From an uncultured Caryophanales bacterium (GTDB lineage Bacteria > Bacillota_I > Bacilli_A > RF39 > UBA660): a stretch of DNA of 64,000 bases. The DNA lies in NCBI GenBank assembly GCA_946628045.1, contig CAMOVZ010000002.1, positions 111,390 to 175,389 on the forward strand. Direction: 5' to 3'. Both the position numbers and the translations under genes were made by a program. Below the pieces are notes generated by a model that worked only from the letters and a program-made list of their open reading frames with translations, searched no databases and was not told the DNA's origin. This document shows positions 32,857-41,039 of the stretch, one piece after another (position 1 is the stretch's first letter; every line of letters begins with the position of its first letter).

Positions 32857-33486
32857 TTATCTTAGACTAGTTATTTTTTCTTGATAATCATTACTATTTA
32901 TAATATAACTACCTGCAGTTAATATATCTGCATCCCTAACCTTATCTAAAACATTATTATTAATTCCCCCATCAACATCAATTAAGATATTTAAGTTATA
33001 AGAATTAATTAATTCTTTTACTTCTTTTATTCTATTTTCACTTTCTAAAATAAATTCTTGTCCACCTTCACCTGGAAAAACACTCATAATAAGTATTCTA
33101 TCTAAATATGGTAAATATGGTATAAGCTCACCTATTTTAGTATCAGGATTAATTGCAAGTCCACATTTAATAGAAAAACTTTTAATAAGTTCTAAATCTT
33201 TTAAAATATCTTCTTCTACTTCAACATGAAACATAATACACTCAGTATTAAGTTCTGCATATAAAGGTATATATTTAGATGGATCACTAACCATTAAGTG
33301 AACTTCTAATCTTTTATTAGTATATTTATATATATTTTTCATTTCACTAAATGGCATAGTTTTATTTTTAACAAACTTCCCATCCATTACATCAATATGT
33401 ATAAAATCAGCATCTGTTGCGTTTAACTTCATTAAGTCTTCTGGAATATTCTTACTACTTAAAAAAGAAGCACTAATTTTTTTCAA
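32857..33486 (-). CDS. rpe: Ribulose-phosphate 3-epimerase
   Basis: About 209 residues, a small TIM barrel. Family blocks are DADFIHIDVMDGKFV, EVHLMVSDPSKYI, IMSVFPGEGGQEFI and ILIDVDGGINNNVL, with the catalytic Asp and metal-binding His in these. It interconverts ribulose 5-phosphate and xylulose 5-phosphate in the pentose phosphate pathway. A TTG start at 33486 is favoured because AGGAG lies 8-9 bases upstream; the ATG at 33495 directly follows that site with no spacing. It overlaps rsgA by 14 bases. Confidence 0.9.
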   Translation of the reverse strand: MKKISASFLSSKNIPEDLMKLNATDADFIHIDVMDGKFVKNKTMPFSEMKNIYKYTNKRLEVHLMVSDPSKYIPLYAELNTECIMFHVEVEEDILKDLELIKSFSIKCGLAINPDTKIGELIPYLPYLDRILIMSVFPGEGGQEFILESENRIKEVKELINSYNLNILIDVDGGINNNVLDKVRDADILTAGSYIINSNDYQEKITSLR

Positions 33487-34315
33487 ATTTACCATCTCCT
33501 ATAAAATTTAAATAATTTACATATCTACTCTCTAATATATTATTCGCAAGAACTTCCCTCTTTACAACACATTCTTTTTCATTTGTATGATTACAATCTT
33601 TAAAAGGACAAGGATATTTATTAAATTCAACAAAAGAATTTTTTATATCTTCTTTAGTATAATTTTTAAATTCTAATGATGAGAAACCAGGTGTATCCAT
33701 TACCTTACCATCACATATTTCAAATAACTCTACTACTCTAGTAGTATGTCTTCCTCTTCCTAAAGCGATAGATACTTCTCCTGTCTCTAAATTCCAATTG
33801 GGATTTATCTTATTAAGTAAAGTACTTTTTCCAGCACCAGTTTGCCCAGTAAATACACTAGTCTTATTACTTAATAATTTTTTTATTTTATCAATCTCTG
33901 TATTAGAAATTACTTTATAACCTATACTTTCATAGTATTTTAATATTCCCTTTATTTTATTTAACTCATTATCACTTACTAAATCTTCTTTAGTAATACA
34001 AATAATTGGTTCTACATGATTCATTTCCATAAGTGAAATAAATTTATCTAATAAATTAGTTGAAAAGTCTGGTAATTTTAAACTAGTAATTAAAAACGCT
34101 TGATCAATATTACTAACTTTAGGTCGTTCAAATACATTTTTTCTTGGAAGAACTTCTTCAATCAAACTTTTTTCTTTACTGAAAAGAACATAATCCCCAA
34201 CTACTGGAGTAATATGTTCTTTTCTAAATATACCACGACATTTACAAGGATAAATTTCATTTTCATAACTTACAAAATATAAATCACTACTTATTTTTAT
34301 AATTTGTCCTTTCAT
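33473..34315 (-). CDS. rsgA: Ribosome small subunit-dependent GTPase A
   Basis: About 280 residues. An N-terminal OB fold (with VVGDYVLFSKE) precedes a circularly permuted GTPase domain: the ITKED base-recognition block comes before the P-loop GQTGAGKSTLLN, followed by GRHTTR and DTPGF. The C-terminal zinc knuckle is CPFKDCNHTNEKEC. It helps mature the 30S subunit. ATG at 34315 has GGGGG upstream. It lies between prkC and rpe, the classical Firmicutes order. Confidence 0.95.
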   Translation of the reverse strand: MKGQIIKISSDLYFVSYENEIYPCKCRGIFRKEHITPVVGDYVLFSKEKSLIEEVLPRKNVFERPKVSNIDQAFLITSLKLPDFSTNLLDKFISLMEMNHVEPIICITKEDLVSDNELNKIKGILKYYESIGYKVISNTEIDKIKKLLSNKTSVFTGQTGAGKSTLLNKINPNWNLETGEVSIALGRGRHTTRVVELFEICDGKVMDTPGFSSLEFKNYTKEDIKNSFVEFNKYPCPFKDCNHTNEKECVVKREVLANNILESRYVNYLNFIGDGKFEKN

Positions 34316-34326
34316 AATAGCCCCCA

Positions 34327-36183
34327 CTAACTACATTTTTTATTTTCTTCATCCCATTTAAATCCAGCACCTTCACAAGTCTCCTTTGTAGTATAATCAC
34401 TTGCCTGCTTTTCAGTTTGTGGTGTTGGTGTTGGTGCAGGTTTTACCTTAGGCTTGATAGCCACAGTTACTTTTAATGTTGTGCCTCTAACTATCTTAGT
34501 ACCTGCAGTTCTAGATTGAGAAATAACTGTTCCTTCTGAATAAGCAGTTGTTTCTTGTTCACTTTTTTCTAATATCAATCCATATTCATTACAGAATGTT
34601 TCAACATCACTTAAACTCCATCCTTCCCCAGCCATATCAGGAAATTCATCAACTATATTAGGAGTATAAAGAATTAATTGATCACCTTTTTTAACTTTAC
34701 TTCCAGCTTCTAGTGATTGACCAATAATAGTATTTTCATCTTTCTTTTTATCTTCATCACTAACATCTTTCTTTTCTATAGTTACTTTTAATTCATATTT
34801 TGTTTCTAATAAAGTTTTAACTTCAATAGCATTCTTATCTTTATAATCTTCTAATGTAAATGTTTCATCCCCACTAGATTTATAAATAGTAACTTTACTT
34901 CCTTTTTTAACACTTCTACCACTAGCTGGTTCAGTTTTTACTACTCTATTTTTATCTATTTTATCAGATGGAACTAATTCTATTTTACTTTCTACAGTAA
35001 ATCCTAATTTTTGTAATTTCTTTTCACAAGAACTAACTTTTAAATTCTCACAATCAGGTACTGTAACAGCTGTTTTATTTTGATGAATAAAAGGTAATGC
35101 CCCAGACCATGCAAGTAAAAATATAGCTATTATTAATAAAACAACTCCAAAGATTATACCTAATATTATAATTAATTTTCTACTCTTTCTATCTTCTAAA
35201 TCATCTAAATCAACTGTATTAGTAACAGTAGTATCTTCACCTATATTTTCTAATTTTAAATCTTCTTCTTTTTCTTTATCTTTTTCTATCTTCTTTTTAT
35301 TTTTACTTTCAGTATCACTTTCAGGATATTTATACTCATATGGAGCTTCATCCATTCTTTCATCATTTAAAGCTGTTAATAAATCTTCATGCATACTACG
35401 TGCACTATCATATCTATTTTTAGGATTCTTAGCTGTAGCTTTTTTAATAATATTTTCTATACTTTGAGGAATAGATGGATTATCTTCTCTTAAACTAGGA
35501 AGAGGCTCTCTCATATGTTTAAGAGCTATTTCTACAGCATTATCACCTCTAAATGGTAAACTTCCACTAAGTAACTCATAGAAAATAATACCCATAGAAT
35601 AAATATCACTTTTAATAGTACAACCTTTACCACTAGCTTGTTCAGGTGGTAAATAATGTACACTTCCCATAACACTATTAGTTTGAGTAAGCTGTGTAGA
35701 ATTAAGTGCCATTGCAATACCAAAATCAGTAATCTTTATTTGTCCATCATCTTTAATCATAATATTTTGAGGTTTTAAATCTCTATGTATTATATATGAA
35801 TCATGGGCATGAGCCATACCATCAGTTAATTGACTCATAATATCAATTGCTTCAGAAAGTGTAAGTGTTCCACGTTTCTTTAATAATTGTTTTAAAGTTT
35901 TACCTTCTACATATTCCATTACAATGTAATATGTACCATCATCTTCTCCAACATCATACATCTCAACTATATTTGGATGAGCTAAACTAGATGCAGAAAG
36001 CGCTTCTCTTTGAAAACGTCTTACAAATTTTTCATCATTTGCTAAATCACCACGAAGCACTTTAATAGCTACATTTCTATCTAAGATAGTATCATGTCCT
36101 AAATAAACATTTGCCATACCACCTTCGCCAATAGACTTTATAATTTCGTAACGATCATTTATCTTTTGACCTTTTGTTATCAC
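34327..36183 (-). CDS. prkC: Ser/Thr protein kinase with PASTA domains
   Basis: 618 residues. Kinase domain at about 10-270: glycine loop GEGGMANVYLG, Lys41 in VAIKVLR, HRDLKPQN catalytic loop and DFG. A long charged linker leads to one membrane helix near residues 340-360. Three external PASTA repeats (about 370-580) bind peptidoglycan fragments or beta-lactams. The tail is Pro/Thr-rich and ends with a Cys-bracketed motif CEGAGFKWDEENKKC, an unusual addition. The GTG start overlaps the prpC stop (GTGA). PrkC with PrpC controls growth, wall metabolism and, in Bacillus, spore germination. Confidence 0.95.
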   Translation of the reverse strand: MITKGQKINDRYEIIKSIGEGGMANVYLGHDTILDRNVAIKVLRGDLANDEKFVRRFQREALSASSLAHPNIVEMYDVGEDDGTYYIVMEYVEGKTLKQLLKKRGTLTLSEAIDIMSQLTDGMAHAHDSYIIHRDLKPQNIMIKDDGQIKITDFGIAMALNSTQLTQTNSVMGSVHYLPPEQASGKGCTIKSDIYSMGIIFYELLSGSLPFRGDNAVEIALKHMREPLPSLREDNPSIPQSIENIIKKATAKNPKNRYDSARSMHEDLLTALNDERMDEAPYEYKYPESDTESKNKKKIEKDKEKEEDLKLENIGEDTTVTNTVDLDDLEDRKSRKLIIILGIIFGVVLLIIAIFLLAWSGALPFIHQNKTAVTVPDCENLKVSSCEKKLQKLGFTVESKIELVPSDKIDKNRVVKTEPASGRSVKKGSKVTIYKSSGDETFTLEDYKDKNAIEVKTLLETKYELKVTIEKKDVSDEDKKKDENTIIGQSLEAGSKVKKGDQLILYTPNIVDEFPDMAGEGWSLSDVETFCNEYGLILEKSEQETTAYSEGTVISQSRTAGTKIVRGTTLKVTVAIKPKVKPAPTPTPQTEKQASDYTTKETCEGAGFKWDEENKKCS

Positions 36184-36923
36184 TTATCTTCACCTTCTTC
36201 ACGAACTAAATAAGCAACCGAAATATTATCTGTTCCACCCCTGTTATTAGCTTTTTGAATAAGCTTATTAACTTTTTCTTCTACTGTTCCTTCTCCTAAA
36301 AGAACTTTTTCTATTGCCTCACGATCTAACATTCCAGTTAAACCATCACTTGAAAGTAATATTTCAGATATATCCATATCACAATCAAATATATCAACAT
36401 CTACTTCTAATGTAGCACCCAGTGCTTTCATTAATACATTCTTTTTAGGATGTACACTAGCTTCTTCTTTTGTTAATTCTCCTGCGCTAACAAGTAAATT
36501 AACTAATGTATGATCATATGTAACTTTATGAAGTTTCTTATCTTTCATAACGAAACCACTAGAATCTCCAACATTACCAAATAATAAATAATCTTTTGTT
36601 AAAACTGCCATTACTAAAGTAGTTCCCATCCCTTTACTTTCAGGATGTGTTTTTTCATGTTGAAAAATAAGTAAATTTATTTCATCAACAGAGTCCCTAA
36701 CCCAATTAACAGCATCAACTTTACTCATATTTCTAAAAGACTCTTTAAAATGTTTTCCTAAATAACTAATAGCAATGCTTGAAGCAACTTCTCCTGCAGA
36801 ATGTCCTCCCATTCCATCAGCTATTGCCATTAAAAAACTATCTTCATCATTTCTCACAATAATAACACTATCTTCATTGTGATCTCTTACCATTCCAGGG
36901 TCTGTTAAATAAAACGATTTCAT
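36180..36923 (-). CDS. prpC: PP2C-type protein phosphatase
   Basis: 247 residues with the PPM/PP2C motifs: VRDHNEDS, AIADGMGGHSAGEVAS, GNVGDSSGFVM, LLSSDGLTGML and GGTDNISVAYL. Metal-binding Asp lie in ADGMGG and SDGL, and in GGTDN near the C-terminus. It reverses PrkC phosphorylation. It overlaps rlmN upstream by ATGA and prkC downstream by GTGA, so all three are coupled. Confidence 0.95.
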   Translation of the reverse strand: MKSFYLTDPGMVRDHNEDSVIIVRNDEDSFLMAIADGMGGHSAGEVASSIAISYLGKHFKESFRNMSKVDAVNWVRDSVDEINLLIFQHEKTHPESKGMGTTLVMAVLTKDYLLFGNVGDSSGFVMKDKKLHKVTYDHTLVNLLVSAGELTKEEASVHPKKNVLMKALGATLEVDVDIFDCDMDISEILLSSDGLTGMLDREAIEKVLLGEGTVEEKVNKLIQKANNRGGTDNISVAYLVREEGEDK

Positions 36924-37942
36924 AATTCCTCCTTCTTACTTCTAAGTTGTCCACAAGCAGCACTAATATTAGTACCAAACTCACGTCTTATTGTTACACC
37001 TATATTATTCTTTTTAAGTATATCATAAAACCTCTCTATTTGAATAGTATTTGAACGAAGAAAACCTAAATTATTTGTTTCATTATAAGGAATTAAATTA
37101 ATATAACAGTTAATACCCTTAACTAATTTAGCAAGTTCTAAAGCACACTCTTCAGTATCATTGATATCTTTTAATAAAATATATTCAAAAGTAACCCTTC
37201 TATTAGTTTTTTCTAAATATTTCTTTATAGCTGGAATTAATACTTCCAACGGATATGCCTTATTAATAGGCATTATCTTATCTCTTAAAGTATTATTAGG
37301 AGCATGTAGACTAATAGCAAGATTTATTTGTAATGGAAAATTGCTAAACTCTAATATTTTAGGAACTAACCCACAAGTAGATACAGTTATATGCCTTGCT
37401 CCTATTGCTAATCCCTTAGGATCATTTATTATCTTAAAAAAATCTAATAAATTATCATAATTATCAAAAGGTTCACCAATACCCATTACTACTACATGAC
37501 TTATTCTTTCTCCAATTAATTTTTCAATCATGAGTATTTGTAAAACCATTTCATATGTTTCAAGGTTTCTAACCTTTTTTCGTCTTCCTGATTCACAAAA
37601 CTTACATCCCATATTACAACCAACTTGACTAGATATACAAATACTTCTACCATAATCATGTCTCATTAATACTGCTTCTATATGTTCATTATCATTAAGT
37701 TCAAATAAATACTTAGAAACATCCACATCATTTTGAACATCAACTATTTTTAATCTATCTATAGAGTAATCTTTTTTTAACTTTTCAATAACTTCTTTTT
37801 TAATATCTGTAACTTCATCATATGATTCTATTCTTTTTTCATATAACCATGAAAATAATTGTTTAGCATGAAACTTTTTAGACCCTATACTTAAAAAGTA
37901 TTCTTCCATTTTTTCTATTGTTAATCCATATATATTTTTCAT
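36920..37942 (-). CDS. rlmN: 23S rRNA / tRNA adenine C2 methyltransferase
   Basis: 340 residues. Radical SAM C-x3-C-x2-C is at Cys109, Cys113 and Cys116 (QVGCNMGCKFCESG); the other required Cys is near 330 in NISAACGQLRSK. VVMGIGEPFDNYDNLL and RHITVSTCGLVP are further family blocks. It makes 2-methyladenosine in 23S rRNA and tRNA. Starts a coupled rlmN-prpC-prkC-rsgA-rpe run. A TATAAT lies about 20 bases upstream of the ATG. Confidence 0.95.
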   Translation of the reverse strand: MKNIYGLTIEKMEEYFLSIGSKKFHAKQLFSWLYEKRIESYDEVTDIKKEVIEKLKKDYSIDRLKIVDVQNDVDVSKYLFELNDNEHIEAVLMRHDYGRSICISSQVGCNMGCKFCESGRRKKVRNLETYEMVLQILMIEKLIGERISHVVVMGIGEPFDNYDNLLDFFKIINDPKGLAIGARHITVSTCGLVPKILEFSNFPLQINLAISLHAPNNTLRDKIMPINKAYPLEVLIPAIKKYLEKTNRRVTFEYILLKDINDTEECALELAKLVKGINCYINLIPYNETNNLGFLRSNTIQIERFYDILKKNNIGVTIRREFGTNISAACGQLRSKKEEL

Positions 37943-37959
37943 ATAACCACCACACTTAT

Positions 37960-37965
37960 ATTATA
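37960..37965 (-). promoter_or_regulatory. -10 box of the rlmN unit
   Basis: TATAAT on the minus strand, only a few bases past the T-run of the preceding terminator. The -35 position (weak GTGCAA) would lie in the terminator loop. Confidence 0.5.
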
Positions 37966-37966
37966 C

Positions 37967-37997
37967 AAAAAAACTAATAGTTTTGCACTATTAGTTT
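37967..37997 (-). terminator. Intrinsic terminator overlapping a stop codon
   Basis: Minus strand stem AAACTAATAGT / ACTATTAGTTT, 5-base loop, seven T. The stop at 37991-37993 is inside the first arm. Confidence 0.85.
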
Positions 37998-38668
37998 GCA
38001 TTATTAAAATCACTATATGTAACATTTATACTTAAATTATCACTACACATATTATTATTCTTACAATAACTATCTAAATTATATTTTATATCTGTTATAC
38101 AATTATATTTATCCATAGTCACTGTAATTTTATTAGGTACTTCAGAAAAGTCAGTATCTTTATTATCTAATAATTTATTTAAAGTATTAGTTGATATTAA
38201 CAAATTATAAGTAACATTACCATTATCATATGTAGTTTTTGATTCAATATATGAAGATTTTATAACAGCACCTATAATTTTATATTCCATAAGTTTATTA
38301 AATTTAATAGGACTATCTATAGGAACCCATGTATCATCCTTAACAAAAGTTTTTAACTCAGATTGATAATAATCTTTTTCATTGTATTTATATTTATAAT
38401 CATTTTCTTTTCTAATATTAAACTTATCACTATTCCCATCTAAAACAATTTCATAATCAAAGGAATAATTTAATTTTTCTAAAGACATAGCACTAATTGT
38501 TTTAGAATTACCTTTTTCAAAATCTGATTCTCTTATAGGATGAGTTCCATTAACTCTAGCTAATAAGGCAATTATTATAAAAAAGATAATATAAAATCCA
38601 AAAAAGAAAACTGCTTTACCATATGGTTTCTTCTTTAACTCTTTAAAATATTCAATATACTTTTTCAT
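37991..38668 (-). CDS. Membrane-anchored external protein, unknown function
   Basis: 225 residues: short basic start, one membrane helix (about 18-38), then an external domain with alternating hydrophobic strands (FDYEIVLDG, MEYKIIGAVIKSS, VTYNLLISTN, INVTYSDF). Two Cys lie close together near the C-terminus (CKNNNMC). No family recognised. Its ATG overlaps the fmt stop by 4 bases (ATGA), so it is in the fmt operon, at the position where rsmB lies in many Firmicutes. Confidence 0.65.
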   Translation of the reverse strand: MKKYIEYFKELKKKPYGKAVFFFGFYIIFFIIIALLARVNGTHPIRESDFEKGNSKTISAMSLEKLNYSFDYEIVLDGNSDKFNIRKENDYKYKYNEKDYYQSELKTFVKDDTWVPIDSPIKFNKLMEYKIIGAVIKSSYIESKTTYDNGNVTYNLLISTNTLNKLLDNKDTDFSEVPNKITVTMDKYNCITDIKYNLDSYCKNNNMCSDNLSINVTYSDFNNAN

Positions 38669-39591
38669 CTAAACACCTTTCCAATTAGTTTATCTTTACC
38701 TATACCATTTACATAACTATATGCATCCATTAGCTTCTTGCCAAAAGGTTTAATTTTACTAAGAATAATAGAACCATCTAAAGTTTTAACAACAATACCT
38801 TCCCTATTAACATCTACTATTTCACCACATTCTCCATTATAAGTATCACTACCTATCTTACTTTCTAGTATTTTCATTTCCAAACCATCTAATATAGCAT
38901 TACTACTAGGTATAGGAGATAATCCTCTAATTAAATTAAATACATCTAAACTTGTTTTATTAAAATCAATATGTTCTTCTTCTCTTTTTATATTATAAGC
39001 ATAACTAACTTCATTTTCATTTTGTTTTAATCTATTATTAGTGCCATCAATTATACTAGGTAAAGTATCAAGTAATAACTTTGTACCTAAATTGCTTAAT
39101 CTATCATGAACACTTTCTAAATTGTCACTATCAAGTATTTCAGTATCTATTTGACTAATTATATCTCCAGTATCCATACCCTCTGCCATATACATAATAG
39201 TAATACCTGTCTTCTTATCACCATTAATTATAGATCTATGTATTGGAGCTCCTCCCCTATACTTAGGAAGAAGTGATGCATGTACATTAATACATCCATA
39301 TTTAGGATATTCAAGTATTTCTTTAGGAATTATTTGTCCATATGCACATGTAATAATAATATCAGGATTTGATTCTAAAATACTATTATATTCTTCTTTT
39401 ATTTTTATAGGTTGAATTACCGGTATATTATATTTTAATGCTAATTCTTTAACAGGAGTATTTCTTAATTCTAAATGTCTTCCTACTCTTTTATCAGGTT
39501 GACTAACTACTAAAACAACATCATAATTATCAATTAAACCTTGAAGTACATTAACCGCAAAATCTGGTGTACCCATGAAAACAACTCTCAT
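38665..39591 (-). CDS. fmt: Methionyl-tRNA formyltransferase
   Basis: 308 residues. N-terminal formyl-transfer domain: VVFMGTPDFAVNVLQGL, ITCAYGQIIPKEIL, and NVHASLLPKYRGGAPIHRSI with the catalytic Asn and His; the Asp is in EGMDTGDI. The C-terminal tRNA-binding domain begins near residue 205 (LSPIPSSNAILDG). It formylates initiator Met-tRNA with 10-formyl-THF. Peptide deformylase is not adjacent in this window. GAGGGG precedes the ATG. Confidence 0.95.
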   Translation of the reverse strand: MRVVFMGTPDFAVNVLQGLIDNYDVVLVVSQPDKRVGRHLELRNTPVKELALKYNIPVIQPIKIKEEYNSILESNPDIIITCAYGQIIPKEILEYPKYGCINVHASLLPKYRGGAPIHRSIINGDKKTGITIMYMAEGMDTGDIISQIDTEILDSDNLESVHDRLSNLGTKLLLDTLPSIIDGTNNRLKQNENEVSYAYNIKREEEHIDFNKTSLDVFNLIRGLSPIPSSNAILDGLEMKILESKIGSDTYNGECGEIVDVNREGIVVKTLDGSIILSKIKPFGKKLMDAYSYVNGIGKDKLIGKVFR

Positions 39592-39595
39592 TTAA

Positions 39596-40768
39596 TCATC
39601 CCCTCAAAACATTAATAATCATTATTATAACCCCTAAACTAATTAAAATAGATCCTAATAATATAAATAATGAAACATTACCATACTTATTAGAAAAATC
39701 ATCATTAACTTCTTTTTGTTTCTTTTTAAATTTTTCTTCTTCTTCTTTTATTTTTCTATTTTCTTCTTCTAAATCAATAAAATCATTCAATTCAATTAAC
39801 TCAAAATTATCTTTAGATATAAACTTATTATGTTCTAAATTATTATATTTAGAACTAAGCATTCTATCAATAATCTCATATATATCGCTATTATCTCTTA
39901 AAAAATCTTCTTCTCTAACATCTTTACTATATATAACACTTCTTTTTACTAATAATAAACTAATCTTACTTTCTTTTCTATGTAATAAATTATACTCATC
40001 TTCTACACAATCTAATATAAACTTCTTATCATCATCATTAAAACTATTATTATTCATAAACCTTTTCAAGTGTCTAATCAAAGTAGAATAATCACTACAC
40101 AAACAACTATCTTTTCTAATTCTTTTTCCAAAAACTTCTTCATTAAATAAAAACTTATAATAGAAAAGTGGTGCATAAATAGAATAATAACATCCCATTA
40201 CAAAATCATCAGTAAAATAAACATCTTTATCAGTAAAATCTTTTCCTATTACACTAGGACAATTATATTTTGCAAAAATACTATTTATCTTACTAAATCT
40301 TGTATAACAATTATCATACACTTCGGGCATAAAACCATTATTTTTTATATTGTCTAAATATGAAGCATGAAACCCATGAATAAAGTAACCATTTCTTATA
40401 TATTTATCATATACATGCTTAATAATTAATTCTTTTGCTTCATTTAATTTAATATCTTTAATATTAAATTTAGTAATTAATGTAGAACATATAAGTTTAT
40501 TAATACCAAATTTAATACTATCAAAATTATCCAATTTACGATAAAGTTTTTCTACTTGATCAATAAAATCATCAAATAAAAATTCATCATCAATTATAAC
40601 TTTATATTTATATAAAGCTTCATAGAAAATATAAAGTGCTGCTTCATTACTAATACATATAAAAGAATCACATGAAAGATTTGTTTTCTTATTAAAATAT
40701 CTTTCATTATTTCTTATTTCTTTTATAATTCTAGAAACACTACTTTTATATAAATATCCATCTAACAC
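39596..40768 (-). CDS. Tail-anchored protein with possible ADP-ribosyltransferase-like block
   Basis: 390 residues, no N-terminal signal. A coiled, highly charged stretch (EEENRKIKEEEEKFKKKQKE) lies near 325-350 and one hydrophobic helix near 368-388 ends the protein, so the body should face the cytoplasm. The segment YFIHGFHASYLDNIKNNGF, followed about 40 residues later by DVYFTDDFVMGCYYSIYAPL, recalls the H-G-(x), I-x-x-x-G-(F/L) and Y-F-T...A-x-x-Y order of small ADP-ribosyl- or RNA-phosphotransferase folds. That comparison is by eye only. It sits between priA and fmt. Confidence 0.6.
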   Translation of the reverse strand: MLDGYLYKSSVSRIIKEIRNNERYFNKKTNLSCDSFICISNEAALYIFYEALYKYKVIIDDEFLFDDFIDQVEKLYRKLDNFDSIKFGINKLICSTLITKFNIKDIKLNEAKELIIKHVYDKYIRNGYFIHGFHASYLDNIKNNGFMPEVYDNCYTRFSKINSIFAKYNCPSVIGKDFTDKDVYFTDDFVMGCYYSIYAPLFYYKFLFNEEVFGKRIRKDSCLCSDYSTLIRHLKRFMNNNSFNDDDKKFILDCVEDEYNLLHRKESKISLLLVKRSVIYSKDVREEDFLRDNSDIYEIIDRMLSSKYNNLEHNKFISKDNFELIELNDFIDLEEENRKIKEEEEKFKKKQKEVNDDFSNKYGNVSLFILLGSILISLGVIIMIINVLRG

Positions 40769-40799
40769 TTTATCACCTCCTATGAATATAAAAAATTAA

Positions 40800-41003
40800 T
40801 TAATGATTTAGAAAATACAAAGCTACATAATAGCCAACTCCAGCTAGTATAACTAAGCCTATTCCTATTAAAAGAAATTTTACTACTGGATTATTCTTAT
40901 CCCAATAATTATCTTTATTAACAGAAGACTTCTCCATTAAATCTTCAAAATCTTCTCTATTCTTTTTATTAAATTCTAAACCATTATCATTTTTATCATC
41001 CAT
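40800..41003 (-). CDS. Small tail-anchored membrane protein
   Basis: 67 residues. The first 45 are hydrophilic (Asn/Asp/Lys-rich) and the end is one membrane helix (about 43-64). GAGGTAATG-type spacing precedes the start. No family recognised. It lies between priA and the tail-anchored 390-residue gene, which has the same topology, so the two may act together. Confidence 0.6.
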   Translation of the reverse strand: MDDKNDNGLEFNKKNREDFEDLMEKSSVNKDNYWDKNNPVVKFLLIGIGLVILAGVGYYVALYFLNH

Positions 41004-41039
41004 AACATTACCTCTATTCTACTTATAGAATATCATAAA

